Source of the DNA: Endozoicomonas gorgoniicola
GTDB taxonomy: Bacteria > Pseudomonadota > Gammaproteobacteria > Pseudomonadales > Endozoicomonadaceae
Length of the DNA stretch: 64,000 nt
Reading direction: 5' to 3'
Assembly: GCF_025562715.2 (NCBI RefSeq)
Contig: NZ_JAPFCC010000001.1
Coordinates: 1,072,501 to 1,136,500 of the forward strand
Part shown: positions 42,865-52,300 of the stretch, in pieces
Layout: each line of letters starts with the position of its first letter
Position numbering within the stretch: position 1 is the stretch's first letter
The notes under the pieces: generated by a model
The model's database searches: none
Told to the model about the DNA's origin: nothing
The model's input: only the letters and a program-made list of their open reading frames with translations
Made by a program: the position numbers and the translations under genes

Positions 42865-45348
42865 TTATGCAGACAACAGGGTCGGGTTATGGCATTGAAC
42901 CTGTAATGTAATTGTCTGAGCCTTAAACCGGGCAGAGGTTACAGTAACGGTTTTCTGACCACTGACTCCTGTTGTTCTTACCCAGAAAGCGGTCTGCCCT
43001 GCACTGAGAGACCGCAGGGCGGGGCCAATCAGTAATAATCCATCGCTTACTTCAATCTGTACCGGATCGCTGGCGTACTGTCGCACCATCTCGTCCTCAT
43101 CCAGACACCTTATGCTCACCCGGGTTACATCGTAGGTGTGTCGATGTGTCAGACAGACGTTGTCTGCTTTTACTTCAAGCATTGTCTGTCGTGACTTACC
43201 ACGGGTTTTCCGGATCACACACTGTCCGTTCCGGTACCCTTCCAGCCGGTAGCTGGCTGATGCGTCCCCCCAGTTACCAATGTATTTAGCAAACAGGCCT
43301 ATGCCATCCTGAATCGAGAGGCCGTTTTTCCTGAGCAGCCAGAGCATTCTGGCTTTTTCCCAAAGGTTTAACCCATCCAGCCCTTTACGATTAATCGCCG
43401 AGAACAGCTGCCGTATGCTCTCGGAGTCCCGGCTACTGAACGACTCATGGCGGGCAATCTGGTCACCAATAAAGTCATCAAGAATAACCGGCGGGTGTAG
43501 CAGGTGGGGGAAGCCCTGAGAGTCAGGATAAAAGGTCTGTAAATACTGGTCGTTTTTATACAGCCTGATGCTGTCACAGTTGGTAAACACCCAGAGAGCA
43601 CCAAACTGCGCACCGTCATAATCACCGTTTTTCATATTGCCAGCCAGCTCCATAACCGGATGCCGGTCTTGCTGACTGGCGTAGACCGCTGCAGCGTATT
43701 TAGGTTCACGGAACATATCCAGAACGCCGTGATAACAAATTCGATCGCCGCTGCCAAAATCTTCATGGGTGTTGTAGTCTGCCATGCCCCACCCTATTGC
43801 TCCTGAGTACTCATGGCTGCTGAGGGCTTTATTAATCACTCTGGCGTGGCGCAATGCGTGTTCAAGCAACCGGCTCTGGGTATCAGACGTTTTGGTGGGA
43901 AACATATGACCACAGTGTTCTGTTATCAGGTAAGGAACCTTTGCCCCTGCGACCTGCTGCCGCTGTTGCAGGGGCGCGTTACGCCCGGTGTGTGAAAAAT
44001 CATTGAAGGTATAAACGTCTTCCAGCAGCTCACTGTTGGCAATACACCGAACCCCACCCGTTGGGCGACCTGGGTCAAGTCGTTTCGCCAGGGCATTTGT
44101 CGCTTTATAGAGTTCGTGACAATCCGTCGATTCGTTAATACGAACACCCCATATGAACACAGAAGGGTGATTCCAGTCTCTTTCAATCATCCCGCGAACA
44201 TTGTCCAACGTTCGTTGCTGCCAGACAGGGTCCTTGCCAATATGTTGCCAGCCTGGTATTTCATTAAAAACCAGTAAACCGATTTCATCACAACGGTTGA
44301 GAAAGTGAGGACTGGGTGGATAGTGAGCAGAGCGCACACAATTGCAACCCAACTCAAACTTAACCAGCTCTGCATCTCTGGTCTGAGCGCTCTCCGGCAT
44401 GGCATAACCGACAAAGGGGTAAGACTGGTGCCGGTTCAGTCCAATGAGCTTCACGCGCTCACCATTGAGGTAGAACCCGTCCGGGCGAAATGCTACCGTT
44501 CGGAACCCAAACCGGAGCGCCACCGTATCCAACAGTTCACTGTCTGCCCGTTCATTGTCTGACAGCCTGATAACAAGGGTATAAAGTGTTGGCTGATCAG
44601 GACACCAGTACTCGACCTTGGAATGATTGATGTTAAGGGTGTGTGAGCAGACCTCTTCTGGGGCATCCGACAATGTTCGGATGAATGTTTCCTGATGAAT
44701 CGTATTCCCGTTCTGATCATTGACCTGCAAATCGAGCGTTATTTCCTGTCCGGGCGTTCCGGAATGATTAAGGTACAGGTCAGCATGAACTTTTGCTGAT
44801 GTTGCCGATAAACGATCGCTACCTGGTTTTGGATGATGCAGTTCAGTGACTATGCGTGCATTTTTTACGTAAACGTGATCCAGCATGGTCAGGCAGACTT
44901 CCCGATAAATACCGCCAAAAGCCAGAAAATCCACAACGTGACCAAAAGGCGGAATTTCAGGGTTTTCACCCGAATCCACCAGAACAACCAGTTCGCTGGG
45001 TTCGTCTGGATGAACATAAGGCAGAATATCGACTTCAAAAGGCAGGTAGCCCGATACGTTATGTGCGACAAGTGTCTGGTTAACAAACACCTTGCACGAC
45101 ACCATTACGCCTTCAAACCGGAGCCGGGCGTGAGACACGCCCGTAAACAGAGAAGGTTCAAGAGTTTTCCGATACGCTGACAGATATTGATAAGAACGTT
45201 CATCAAAATTGTTGCAGGGGAGCTCCTTAACGGTGTGTGGTATGTCAACAACATGGGCTTCATTTGCCCAGTCGATAAGCCCGATGGATGACTCTTCCAC
45301 ATCGGCCAGAAACTGCCAGCCAAAATTAAGATGAACGTCTTTTCGCAT
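42865..45348 (-). CDS. Glycoside hydrolase family 2, beta-galactosidase-like
   Basis: An 827-residue retaining GH2 enzyme, cytoplasmic (no signal peptide). The sugar-binding domain starts with LNFGWQFLADVEES and DIPHT; then Ig-like domains, and the TIM barrel with KLIGLNRHQSYPFVGYAM, CNCVRSAHYPPSPHFLNRCDEIGLLV and the acid/base Glu in WGVRINESTD (about 402). The likely nucleophile Glu is in PYLITEHCGHM (about 475). These fit beta-galactosidase or beta-glucuronidase; the neighbouring alpha-galactosidase and MelB-like carrier favour a beta-galactoside. It starts three bases after the porin stop, in the same operon. Confidence 0.9.
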   Translation of the reverse strand: MRKDVHLNFGWQFLADVEESSIGLIDWANEAHVVDIPHTVKELPCNNFDERSYQYLSAYRKTLEPSLFTGVSHARLRFEGVMVSCKVFVNQTLVAHNVSGYLPFEVDILPYVHPDEPSELVVLVDSGENPEIPPFGHVVDFLAFGGIYREVCLTMLDHVYVKNARIVTELHHPKPGSDRLSATSAKVHADLYLNHSGTPGQEITLDLQVNDQNGNTIHQETFIRTLSDAPEEVCSHTLNINHSKVEYWCPDQPTLYTLVIRLSDNERADSELLDTVALRFGFRTVAFRPDGFYLNGERVKLIGLNRHQSYPFVGYAMPESAQTRDAELVKFELGCNCVRSAHYPPSPHFLNRCDEIGLLVFNEIPGWQHIGKDPVWQQRTLDNVRGMIERDWNHPSVFIWGVRINESTDCHELYKATNALAKRLDPGRPTGGVRCIANSELLEDVYTFNDFSHTGRNAPLQQRQQVAGAKVPYLITEHCGHMFPTKTSDTQSRLLEHALRHARVINKALSSHEYSGAIGWGMADYNTHEDFGSGDRICYHGVLDMFREPKYAAAVYASQQDRHPVMELAGNMKNGDYDGAQFGALWVFTNCDSIRLYKNDQYLQTFYPDSQGFPHLLHPPVILDDFIGDQIARHESFSSRDSESIRQLFSAINRKGLDGLNLWEKARMLWLLRKNGLSIQDGIGLFAKYIGNWGDASASYRLEGYRNGQCVIRKTRGKSRQTMLEVKADNVCLTHRHTYDVTRVSIRCLDEDEMVRQYASDPVQIEVSDGLLLIGPALRSLSAGQTAFWVRTTGVSGQKTVTVTSARFKAQTITLQVQCHNPTLLSA

Positions 45349-46539
45349 GGTTTACTTCAATATATCCGTGTTGTATTCAACGAATAGAGCAAAGCCATTG
45401 ACTTTCATGTTCGTATCCGCGCCCACCATAAACCGATAACCAAGACCTTCTCCCATGTAGTTGTAAGCCAGTTCGAGATTGAGTTCGGTATAGTCTTCTT
45501 TTGCCACCGTCACTTGCTGTTCCATCGTCAGCTTGCTTCTGTCAGTGTCCGTCGCCATGGCTGCAACACCCTGTATCCGCCACTTCTGAAAGCCAATGTT
45601 ATCAAGGTTATAACCACCAAAGAGAAAATAGGTTGTCTGGTTGGCAAGATCGAACTTATTGAAGACTGCCATGTCACCCCAGACAGCAGTGCCTCCTCCA
45701 GCGTTGTAACCATCCTGGGTCTGGAACCCACGGAAGCTTTCTTTACCTATTTTGGTCACACCGGCAAGCAGGTCAAAATCACCGGTATCGATACCGATAC
45801 CAAACTCTACAACGTCTGTCTTGTGATTAGAATTCAGGTCGCCAGTCCCTTTTTCCATACCATATTTGAATAGAAACTTAAGGATTTTGCTTCTGTCCCC
45901 ATCAGGGTTGCCTGCCAGGTAACTCAGGGGAATCCCGGTGTAAAGTTCAATAATCCCGTTCTTCTGGTAGTCGGGCGCTACGGAATAAGAGGCACTACTG
46001 GTAAAGTAATCGGTCTCGGAGTGGTAACCAATGTTATAGATTTTATCGAAGTGGCCAGAACCAGCGCCTTTGTCCAGATCGTCCTTGAATCTGACGGTTC
46101 TGGTTGTATGAGCACTGCTGAAACCCGTAAAGTAATTGAACCATGGCTGGATCATACCCCAGCTCCAGTTTATTTCGCCGGTCAGCGAAGCCCCTTCATA
46201 CACTTCATGCATTGAATAATAAATGTAATCCGGGCGGTGCAGCAGGTTATAGATAGATGGTGTAAAACGACCTACGGACAATTTGCCAAAGTTCTCTTCA
46301 TCGCCAAGGCGCATCTGCAGGTTCGCGTTACTCACTTTGCCAATCATTCCGCCGTCTGCGCTGCTCTCATAAAAACGGGAATAGTCGTTTTTTAAAGTCA
46401 CTCCAGGCATCATTGAGTTTTGTGCCTCAAGGTAGCCGTTGTTATAAAGATTGGGAAGACCAGACTGATAACCCAGCTGCACTCCGAACATGTCATTGAG
46501 GTAGCCTGACTGCCAGTCCATCCAGAGAGATGCACCTAA

Positions 46540-47152
46540 TTAACACTGATAAACCCCCGGCTATGCCGGGGAGACTCTCATAGGTTTAACCGTAGCGACA
46601 GTAGCTAACCTTCAGTTTCCGACCAAGAAAATTGAAGGTAAAACCAATGAGAGACTACAAGAGTTTGGCTCATACGCGTTGGGATTGTAAGTACCATATT
46701 GTCTTTATCCCAAAGAGAAGACGAAAGGTAATCTATGGGAATTTGAGAAAGTTTCTCGGAGAAATATTTCATGAGCTTGTCAGAAGGAAAGGCTGCAAAA
46801 TTCTCGAAGGGCATTTGATGTCTGATCATGTTCACATGTGCATCAGTATTCCACCCAAATATCCGGTATCTCATGTCGTTGGATATCTGAAAGGAAAGTG
46901 TGCAATAGAGATTGCGAAAAATTTCAAAGGCAAGCAGCGTAACTTTAACGGAGAGCATTTTTGGGCAAGAGGTTACTTTGTCTCAACAGTAGGACTTGAT
47001 GAAGAAGTGGTTCGGGCATATATCCGAGATCAAGAAAAGAATGATGGAAATAGAGATCAGTATGATCTTGACTGGTAAGCGCCCTTGGGCGCAATAAAAG
47101 CCCTTAGAGGGCGTAATCTGATAAGCCTCCGGCTATGCCGGAGGTCAGTTAA
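46540..47152 (+). mobile_element. IS200/IS605-type element
   Basis: A 613-bp single-gene element without terminal inverted repeats or target duplication. Both ends carry the subterminal hairpins typical of the group: CCCCGGC-tat-GCCGGGG at 46555-46571 and CCTCCGGC-tat-GCCGGAGG at 47126-47144. Boundaries are inferred from the exact in-frame restoration of the porin; a shift of a few bases in the TTAA-rich junctions cannot be excluded. Confidence 0.88.
46647..47078 (+). CDS. tnpA: IS200/IS605 TnpA, Y1 transposase
   Basis: HUH-type single-strand transposase of about 143 residues. The metal-binding HUH motif is in LMSDHVHMCISIPP; the catalytic Tyr is in the C-terminal helix region (AYIRDQEKN). 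KYHIVFIPKRRRKVIYG and FWARGYFVSTVG are family hallmarks. I chose the ATG at 46647, with GAAGGT seven bases upstream; a TTG at 46632 opens the frame. The gene is intact and no tnpB accompanies it. Confidence 0.93.
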   Translation: MRDYKSLAHTRWDCKYHIVFIPKRRRKVIYGNLRKFLGEIFHELVRRKGCKILEGHLMSDHVHMCISIPPKYPVSHVVGYLKGKCAIEIAKNFKGKQRNFNGEHFWARGYFVSTVGLDEEVVRAYIRDQEKNDGNRDQYDLDW

Positions 47153-47490
47153 CTCATCCATCTTGATTTTGTTTTTTCCGGATACAGGCATACCCTCAAG
47201 GCTGTAGTTGTAAGAACCACCAATATTGTAAAGGTTCGCCTTAACTTTGGTGTCCAGCGTGGAGTCGTTTAAAAAAGAGTCCCAGGTAGCATTTGCAGCC
47301 ATCGCTAAAGACAGGGACGTTATAGACAATGACGTCATTAAGATATATCTGACAGGCTTCATCTCTCACTTTCCCTCCGGACTTAATGATTCTGAATCCC
47401 CAGGGGCTGGCTATCAGGCATCATTAATGTGAGTTATTTTCATATTTTCCTGAAGAATAGTGCTACCTACAGGCAAATGGATCAATAAAA

Positions 47491-47511
47491 AACATGAGAG
47501 AACGTCATATT
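47491..47511. promoter_or_regulatory. Candidate operator 1, galactoside locus
   Basis: AACATGA-N7-TCATATT, an imperfect dyad in the divergent region between the porin operon and the GT-B-like gene. It has the same arm and spacing as the site at 47633, with AACATGAGA identical. Confidence 0.55.
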
Positions 47512-47632
47512 TGTTGATGTTTGTCAATTTTTTGTAACACCCATGCTTCATGGGTTTACCGGGAAGTTTTATGACCTGCATCAAACGAGGTGACTTCTTA
47601 TGTTTTCATTTGTTGAAATATACGACACAATA

Positions 47633-47653
47633 AACATGAGAAGATTTCATGTT
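47633..47653. promoter_or_regulatory. Candidate operator 2, galactoside locus
   Basis: AACATGA-N7-TCATGTT, a perfect 7-bp dyad 30 bases before the GT-B-like gene. The pair of sites fits control of two divergent promoters by one dimeric regulator, likely the TetR protein of this locus (inference). Confidence 0.6.
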
Positions 47654-47685
47654 ATGTCAGTCTATTTCTTCAAAAAAAACACGTG

Positions 47686-49173
47686 ATGCTCATGGATAAC
47701 ACTTCAAGCGTATTTGGTAACAGGCAACCGGCGTCTGTTATAACAAGCGCCAATCGAAAAAAAGCTAACTTCGAACAAAAGTTCGGTGACGACAGTCAGC
47801 GGTGTTATCCATTAAGCAGTCACGAAAATCCCGCTATGCAGCCATGGCTTGGTATTCGTGATCTTACTATCAGCGAAACAGGCCAACCCATTGATTCAGA
47901 AAAAGGCATTATTATTGGCAACATCCGCATGGGGTATGGTCATTACCGGATATCCATGGCTATAGCCTCTGCGGTCAACCATTTTGGCTATACCCCTTAC
48001 TGGCTTGACCTTGCTTCCTGCAGGCAAACCACCGGGGGAAAAGTGATACAGCACCTGAACAAGCTCTATTCACTGGGGTCAAGACTGTCCCAGAAGTACC
48101 CTCTGTTTAACCGCCTGTTCTGGGAAAAGCTGAACAGTGAAGGGTTCAGAAAACTCAGCTTCAATGCCAAAGATCAGCGGGTGAGTGAGTTGATGGTGCC
48201 GATACTTAGCCACATTCCCCGAAGCATGCCGTTTATCGGCACTCATACCTGGCCAGCCCAGGCCGCTGTTCATGCGGGTATCAACAATGTAATTAATGTC
48301 ATACCCGATAACTGGCCAATGGCGTTGCACCTGGCAGAAGGCGCCAGGCATGTTGTTCAGACCCCTTCGAGTTATTTTGGCTATCGCATGCTCAATGGCA
48401 TGGATAAAAGCAGGCTGCTAAAGCCCATGCCCGCCGACAGCATCACCCACACCGGACACTTTATTGATCACGAGTTGCTGAAGGATCTGGAACAGGACTG
48501 CCATAAAAGACTCACACGGATGGAAGCGGGTGAACCCCTGAGAATACTGCTGACGGTTGGCGGCGCAGGTGCTCAGTTTGACACCTTTCTGGCCATCATT
48601 CGTCATCTGCTCCCTCTGGTTGAGGCTCGCAGGGTGTGTCTTTTTATTAATGTAGGTGATTACAGAACTATATGGGACCAGCTCACTGAAAAGCTGCCTG
48701 AGCTGGACAAACTTGCCAAACTATACGACAACGAATGGGATCATGTTGTTGCACTTACCGATACCGACCTGATTAATAGCCTTCCGCTGGAAGGCGTTCA
48801 TGCTTTTTACCACGAGAACATTTTTTCTGCTGTTTATTCCAGCAACCGACTGATGCGTATCACCGACCTGATGATCACAAAGCCCAGCGAGCTGGCCTTT
48901 TACCCGGTTCCTAAACTGATGATCAAACGAGTAGGTGGTCACGAAGCTTATGGAGCCATAAGGGCTGCAGAGATAGGCGACGGTACTATTGAGTTTGAGA
49001 AAACAGATGCTGCAATACAAATGCTGCAACTGTTCATTGACGACAAAAACCTGATTAAAACCATGTGTGAAAATATCCTCAGAGCCCATTCTGTCGGAGT
49101 CTACGATGGTGCCTATAAAACCGTCGAGCTGGCAATAAAAGGGTCGATTACGGGGCAGGCAGGAAAGCTCTGA
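47686..49173 (+). CDS. GT-B-fold glycosyltransferase-like protein
   Basis: About 495 residues, no signal peptide. The motif IIIGNIRMGYGHYRISMAIASAV near residue 77 resembles the G-x-GH-x-R loop of MurG and galactolipid synthases (GT28). A second-domain motif is LRILLTVGGAGAQFDTFLAII, and TKPSELAFYPVP matches the acceptor/donor-site region of GT-B enzymes in part. It heads the plus-strand pair with the MelB-like carrier, opposite the GH36/GH2 operon, so it may act on a galactoside or a galactose-containing lipid; this is inference. The start is uncertain among GTG 47683, ATG 47686 and ATG 47692, none with a good ribosome binding site. Confidence 0.7.
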   Translation: MLMDNTSSVFGNRQPASVITSANRKKANFEQKFGDDSQRCYPLSSHENPAMQPWLGIRDLTISETGQPIDSEKGIIIGNIRMGYGHYRISMAIASAVNHFGYTPYWLDLASCRQTTGGKVIQHLNKLYSLGSRLSQKYPLFNRLFWEKLNSEGFRKLSFNAKDQRVSELMVPILSHIPRSMPFIGTHTWPAQAAVHAGINNVINVIPDNWPMALHLAEGARHVVQTPSSYFGYRMLNGMDKSRLLKPMPADSITHTGHFIDHELLKDLEQDCHKRLTRMEAGEPLRILLTVGGAGAQFDTFLAIIRHLLPLVEARRVCLFINVGDYRTIWDQLTEKLPELDKLAKLYDNEWDHVVALTDTDLINSLPLEGVHAFYHENIFSAVYSSNRLMRITDLMITKPSELAFYPVPKLMIKRVGGHEAYGAIRAAEIGDGTIEFEKTDAAIQMLQLFIDDKNLIKTMCENILRAHSVGVYDGAYKTVELAIKGSITGQAGKL

Positions 49174-49230
49174 GTCCAGATCAGCCTCAGGCGTATGCTG
49201 CGATCAGCCAGCCACTGAGGTTATGTACTT

Positions 49231-49259
49231 GCGATACGAATTGCGGTATCGCTTTTTTT
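49231..49259 (+). terminator. Terminator between GT-like gene and transporter
   Basis: GCGATAC (49231-49237) pairs with GTATCGC (49246-49252), followed by seven T. It lies inside the apparent two-gene operon, so it may attenuate expression of the carrier. Confidence 0.8.
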
Positions 49260-49274
49260 GGGGGGGAACTGGCC

Positions 49275-50639
49275 ATGAGGGCTCAAACGGATAACCAACA
49301 TATATCGTTAGGTACAAAACTCTCTTACGGACTCGGGGCATTAGGTAAAGATTTTGGCTGCGCGCCAATTTATATTTTCCTGATGTTTTATTACACCGAT
49401 GTCGTTGGATTGTCTGCAGCCTTTGTGGGCGCCCTGTTTCTTGTAGCAAGGGTCATTGATGCATTCAGTGACCCTTTGATGGGGATGATTGTTGATAATA
49501 CCCGTTCAAGGTTTGGTAAATTCCGCCCCTGGATACTCATTGGCACTTTGATCAACGCTATTGTCCTGATTATGCTGTTTAGCGCACACCTTTTTGACGG
49601 AACGTTTGTCTACGTCTATGCCGCTTTTACTTACGTTCTCTGGGGAGTGACCTACACGATCATGGACATTCCTTACTGGTCCATGATTCCTTCCCTGTCT
49701 TCTGAACGTTCTGAACGGGAGCATCTGGTGGTGTGGCCTCGTATTTTTGCAAGCATCGCCTGGACGGTGGTTGGAGGCTACGGGTTATATACTGTTGGTG
49801 TTCTGGGTGGTGGTGATCAGGGACAGGGCTTTCTGCTGATGAGTGTGGCCATTGCCGGCCTGTTCATCGCCAGTGCTTTCCTTGTTTTTTTCCGGGTCAG
49901 AGAAAAAATCGACGCCGGCAAGATTACACAGGAGAAGTTCAGTGTCAGTGATGTTAAAAACATTATCACTTCAAATGATCAGCTGAAATCCCTTATTGGC
50001 TTTGTTCTGTCGTTTAACGTTGCCATGCAGCTTATTGGTGGCTTTGGCATTTACTATTTTACTTATGCCATCAGCAGACCTGAGCTGTTCCCGATGTTCA
50101 TGCTGGTTGCAGGTATTGCAGAATTCACGGGGATTTTCCTGTTCCCATGGATTTCCAAAGTGATTAATCGCCGCTTCATGTGGCCTGTCGCCTGCGTTTT
50201 TCCGATTCTGTGTTGTGCGGTTCTGTTCCTGGGCAGCCTCATAGCGCCCCAGAATGCCATTTTGGTGGGTATTGCCGGTGCTGCCGTAAAGTTTGGTAAT
50301 GGCCTTTTTAATGGTTTGTCCACTGTAATGCTGGCTGACGTAGTGGATTATGGTGAGGAAAAAACCGGAATGCGCAGTGAAAGCATTATTTTCTCTGTCC
50401 AGACCATGCTGGTAAAAGCAGCAGGCGCTCTGGCAGGCTTCCTGGTTGGCTCAGGCCTGACACTGGTTGGTTACGTCGCCAACGAAGTTCAGACACCTGA
50501 TACCATTGCAGGGCTTAAAGTTCTTATGCTTCTTGTTCCTCCGGTACTGGTGAGCCTGAGCGCATTGATTTATAAGAAAACTTACCGTCTGGACAAGCGT
50601 TTTCATGAAGCCGGCAAGCTGAATACAGCTAACGCCTAA
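49275..50639 (+). CDS. MelB-type sugar:cation symporter (GPH family)
   Basis: Twelve-helix inner-membrane carrier of 454 residues. The GPH signature is present: SYGLGALGKDFG, FYYTDVVGLSAAFVGALFLVAR, and DAFSDPLMGMIVDNTRSRFGKFRPW with the acidic residues that bind Na+/H+ in MelB. The loop signature near residue 330-360 (LADVVDYGEEKTGMRSES) is also typical. It likely imports the galactoside cleaved by the GH36 or GH2 enzymes. A G-rich stretch (GGGGGG) lies before the ATG. Confidence 0.93.
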   Translation: MRAQTDNQHISLGTKLSYGLGALGKDFGCAPIYIFLMFYYTDVVGLSAAFVGALFLVARVIDAFSDPLMGMIVDNTRSRFGKFRPWILIGTLINAIVLIMLFSAHLFDGTFVYVYAAFTYVLWGVTYTIMDIPYWSMIPSLSSERSEREHLVVWPRIFASIAWTVVGGYGLYTVGVLGGGDQGQGFLLMSVAIAGLFIASAFLVFFRVREKIDAGKITQEKFSVSDVKNIITSNDQLKSLIGFVLSFNVAMQLIGGFGIYYFTYAISRPELFPMFMLVAGIAEFTGIFLFPWISKVINRRFMWPVACVFPILCCAVLFLGSLIAPQNAILVGIAGAAVKFGNGLFNGLSTVMLADVVDYGEEKTGMRSESIIFSVQTMLVKAAGALAGFLVGSGLTLVGYVANEVQTPDTIAGLKVLMLLVPPVLVSLSALIYKKTYRLDKRFHEAGKLNTANA

Positions 50640-50658
50640 TCATCAAACGACCGCTTTG

Positions 50659-50702
50659 CAGACCCACTTTGCCCACATTTTTTATCCTGATGTGTGGGTC
50701 TG
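50659..50702 (+). terminator. Hairpin after the transporter gene
   Basis: CAGACCCAC (50659-50667) pairs with GTGGGTCTG (50694-50702), with an inner alternative CCCACAT/ATGTGTGG pairing. TTAT follows. Probable end of the operon. Confidence 0.65.
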
Positions 50703-50872
50703 TTATAGCGGCTACCTTCTGCCTCGACCTTATGTGCGGTGGTTACGGAGCCGTTAAATGATTGATTGCTGCTCCCCTGAGCCCTTGTTTCCCGCTTTAT
50801 TGATGTAAATCATTTCCAACCTGCTATACATTTCGACATAGTCTTTACTCATTGCTGTTCAGGAAGGTTATT

Positions 50873-51511
50873 GTGGATTTGAATCTGACATTGAACGAAG
50901 CTCGTGTGATTGGCTGCCTTCTGGAGAAGGAAAGTACAACGCCCGACCTGTACCCGTTAACGCTGAATTCCCTGTTGAATGCCTGCAACCAGAAAAGTAA
51001 CCGGGATCCGGTGCTGTCACTGACGGTGGCTGATGTCAAAAGCACACTGGATGGCCTGGTTGAACAGCGTCTGGTCAGTGAAGAAGGTGGCTCCCGCACC
51101 AGCAAGTACCGCCATCGGTTCTGCAATACCCTGTTCAGTGACCTGAAATTTTCTGAGCAGGAACGAGCTATTGTCTGCGTAATGCTGTTGCGAGGTTCGC
51201 AAACGCCGGGTGAGATTCGCAGCCGGACCGGCCGGCTGACCCAGTTTTCAGACGTCTCACAGGTTGAAGCCGTGTTGCAGGATATGGCAGAAAAAGAGTG
51301 GGTCAGACAGCTGCCAAAGGAACCCGGAAAGCGCGAGTCCCGTTTCGCCCATCTGTTCTCCGGTGATATTGAGGTACAGCCCAGCCCTGTGAAGACCATA
51401 GCTGACGACAAATCCCGCATTCAGGAGCTTGAGCATGAAGTGAAGGTTCTGAAGGCCGAGATAGAACGTCTGAACCGGTTGCTTGAGTTGTCGGCGGATA
51501 GTGATGCTTAG
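50873..51511 (+). CDS. yceH: YceH family (DUF480) protein
   Basis: A 212-residue winged-helix-like protein of unknown role, conserved in gammaproteobacteria. Family signature: LTLNEARVIGCLLEKESTTPDLYPLTLNSLLNACNQKSNRDPV, then LRGSQTPGEIRSRT. The C-terminus is a short coiled coil (IQELEHEVKVLKAEIERLNRLL). I chose the GTG at 50873 (VDLNLTLNE), with AGGAAGG five bases upstream; the frame opens at a TTG 21 bases earlier. Confidence 0.93.
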   Translation: MDLNLTLNEARVIGCLLEKESTTPDLYPLTLNSLLNACNQKSNRDPVLSLTVADVKSTLDGLVEQRLVSEEGGSRTSKYRHRFCNTLFSDLKFSEQERAIVCVMLLRGSQTPGEIRSRTGRLTQFSDVSQVEAVLQDMAEKEWVRQLPKEPGKRESRFAHLFSGDIEVQPSPVKTIADDKSRIQELEHEVKVLKAEIERLNRLLELSADSDA

Positions 51512-51632
51512 AGGTGATGTTTAAAAATGCTGCCAGCCGGGAACTTGAAATATCATATCGAGTCTTAGAATAAGCGGCTTTATATCGTTTCATCTCACTT
51601 TACTGCTCATAACCAAAAGGTATGGAGGGCCT

Positions 51633-52300
51633 ATGTACGATTCGTCAATAGCCCTTCGTCCCAAGAGGAACAGAACAATAGTTGATAGCTATCAGGATCC
51701 CCCTGATCTTGAATCTCTGAGGGTTCTATTCCCCGCAGCTTGCTGCGAACAACCATCAGAGACGAACTTTCATACCTCGGAGCTTGCTCCGAGGTAGTTG
51801 ATTTAACCACCTCAGGCCTAAAAATAACGCCCCATGAGCAAGGCTACTGTGTCAGGGGGCTGGGTAATAAAGAGTTGGTTTCGTTGTCTGATACGGCTCG
51901 CTGGGAAGGCTATCTTTATAAAGCGGTCAAAGGGGCTCATCCCGCTATCCAGCAGGGAATATGCCGGGAATACTGGGAAGATCAGATTGATGAAAGCGTG
52001 AGTAATCTTCGATTTTTGTTAACGCTCCACAGCTCAGGCCCCTGGACTATGACCAGAATGGATAAATCGCTGGGGCTTCATGGCAGCCCGCAATATTTAT
52101 TTGAAAATCGCAGCCCCGATAATCCACTCAAGTCAATCGATCCGGATAAAGCTCTGAGTGTCACCGAGTGGGGTGGTCTGACGAGAATGAACACCATTTC
52201 CTGGGATAGTAGTGATGAGCATGGCTCAGCAGCAAACCTGTCTTATGATGATGGAGAACTGGGAGAAGTAACATTGCCCCCCATTAACAAAAATACCTGA
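51633..52300 (+). pseudogene. Unknown gene apparently interrupted by a hairpin element
   Basis: An ATG at 51633 with GGAGG upstream opens a frame (MYDSSIALRPKRNRTIVDSYQ) that ends at a TAG in the second of two hairpins (51795). The next frame is open from 51740 to 52300 with VVDLTTSGLKITPHEQGYCVRG, RWEGYLYKAVKGAHPAIQQGI and a C-terminal TEWGGLTRMNTISWDSSD. It has no convincing start of its own apart from a TTG in the first hairpin. I infer one original gene cut by a small hairpin element. No domain recognised; its 3' end overlaps the GNAT gene on the other strand. Confidence 0.5.
51734..51796. repeat. Double-hairpin element, MITE or REP-like
   Basis: CGCAGC-tt-GCTGCG (51734-51747) and an 11-bp perfect stem TACCTCGGAGC-tt-complement (51773-51796), 25 bases apart. 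Twin hairpins with TT loops resemble REP/BIME units or the ends of small IS200-derived elements. No exact target duplication could be seen. Confidence 0.65.

Larger units (their letters stand above)
45352..47362 (-). pseudogene. Outer-membrane porin split by IS200/IS605 element
   Basis: N-terminal part 47153-47362 (signal peptide MKPVRYILMTSLSITSLSLA, then TWDSFLNDSTLDTKVKANLYN) and C-terminal part 45352-46539 (MDWQSGYLNDMFGVQLGY to the barrel-closing FALFVEYNTDILK). Leaving out 46540-47152 joins GKNKIKMDEL to GASLWMDWQSG in frame and yields 465 residues. The alternating strands and DStL-like start resemble OprD-type or sugar porins, probably for oligosaccharide entry. It is the first gene of the GH2-GH36-tetR operon, so the insertion may also reduce their expression. 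Confidence 0.92.
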
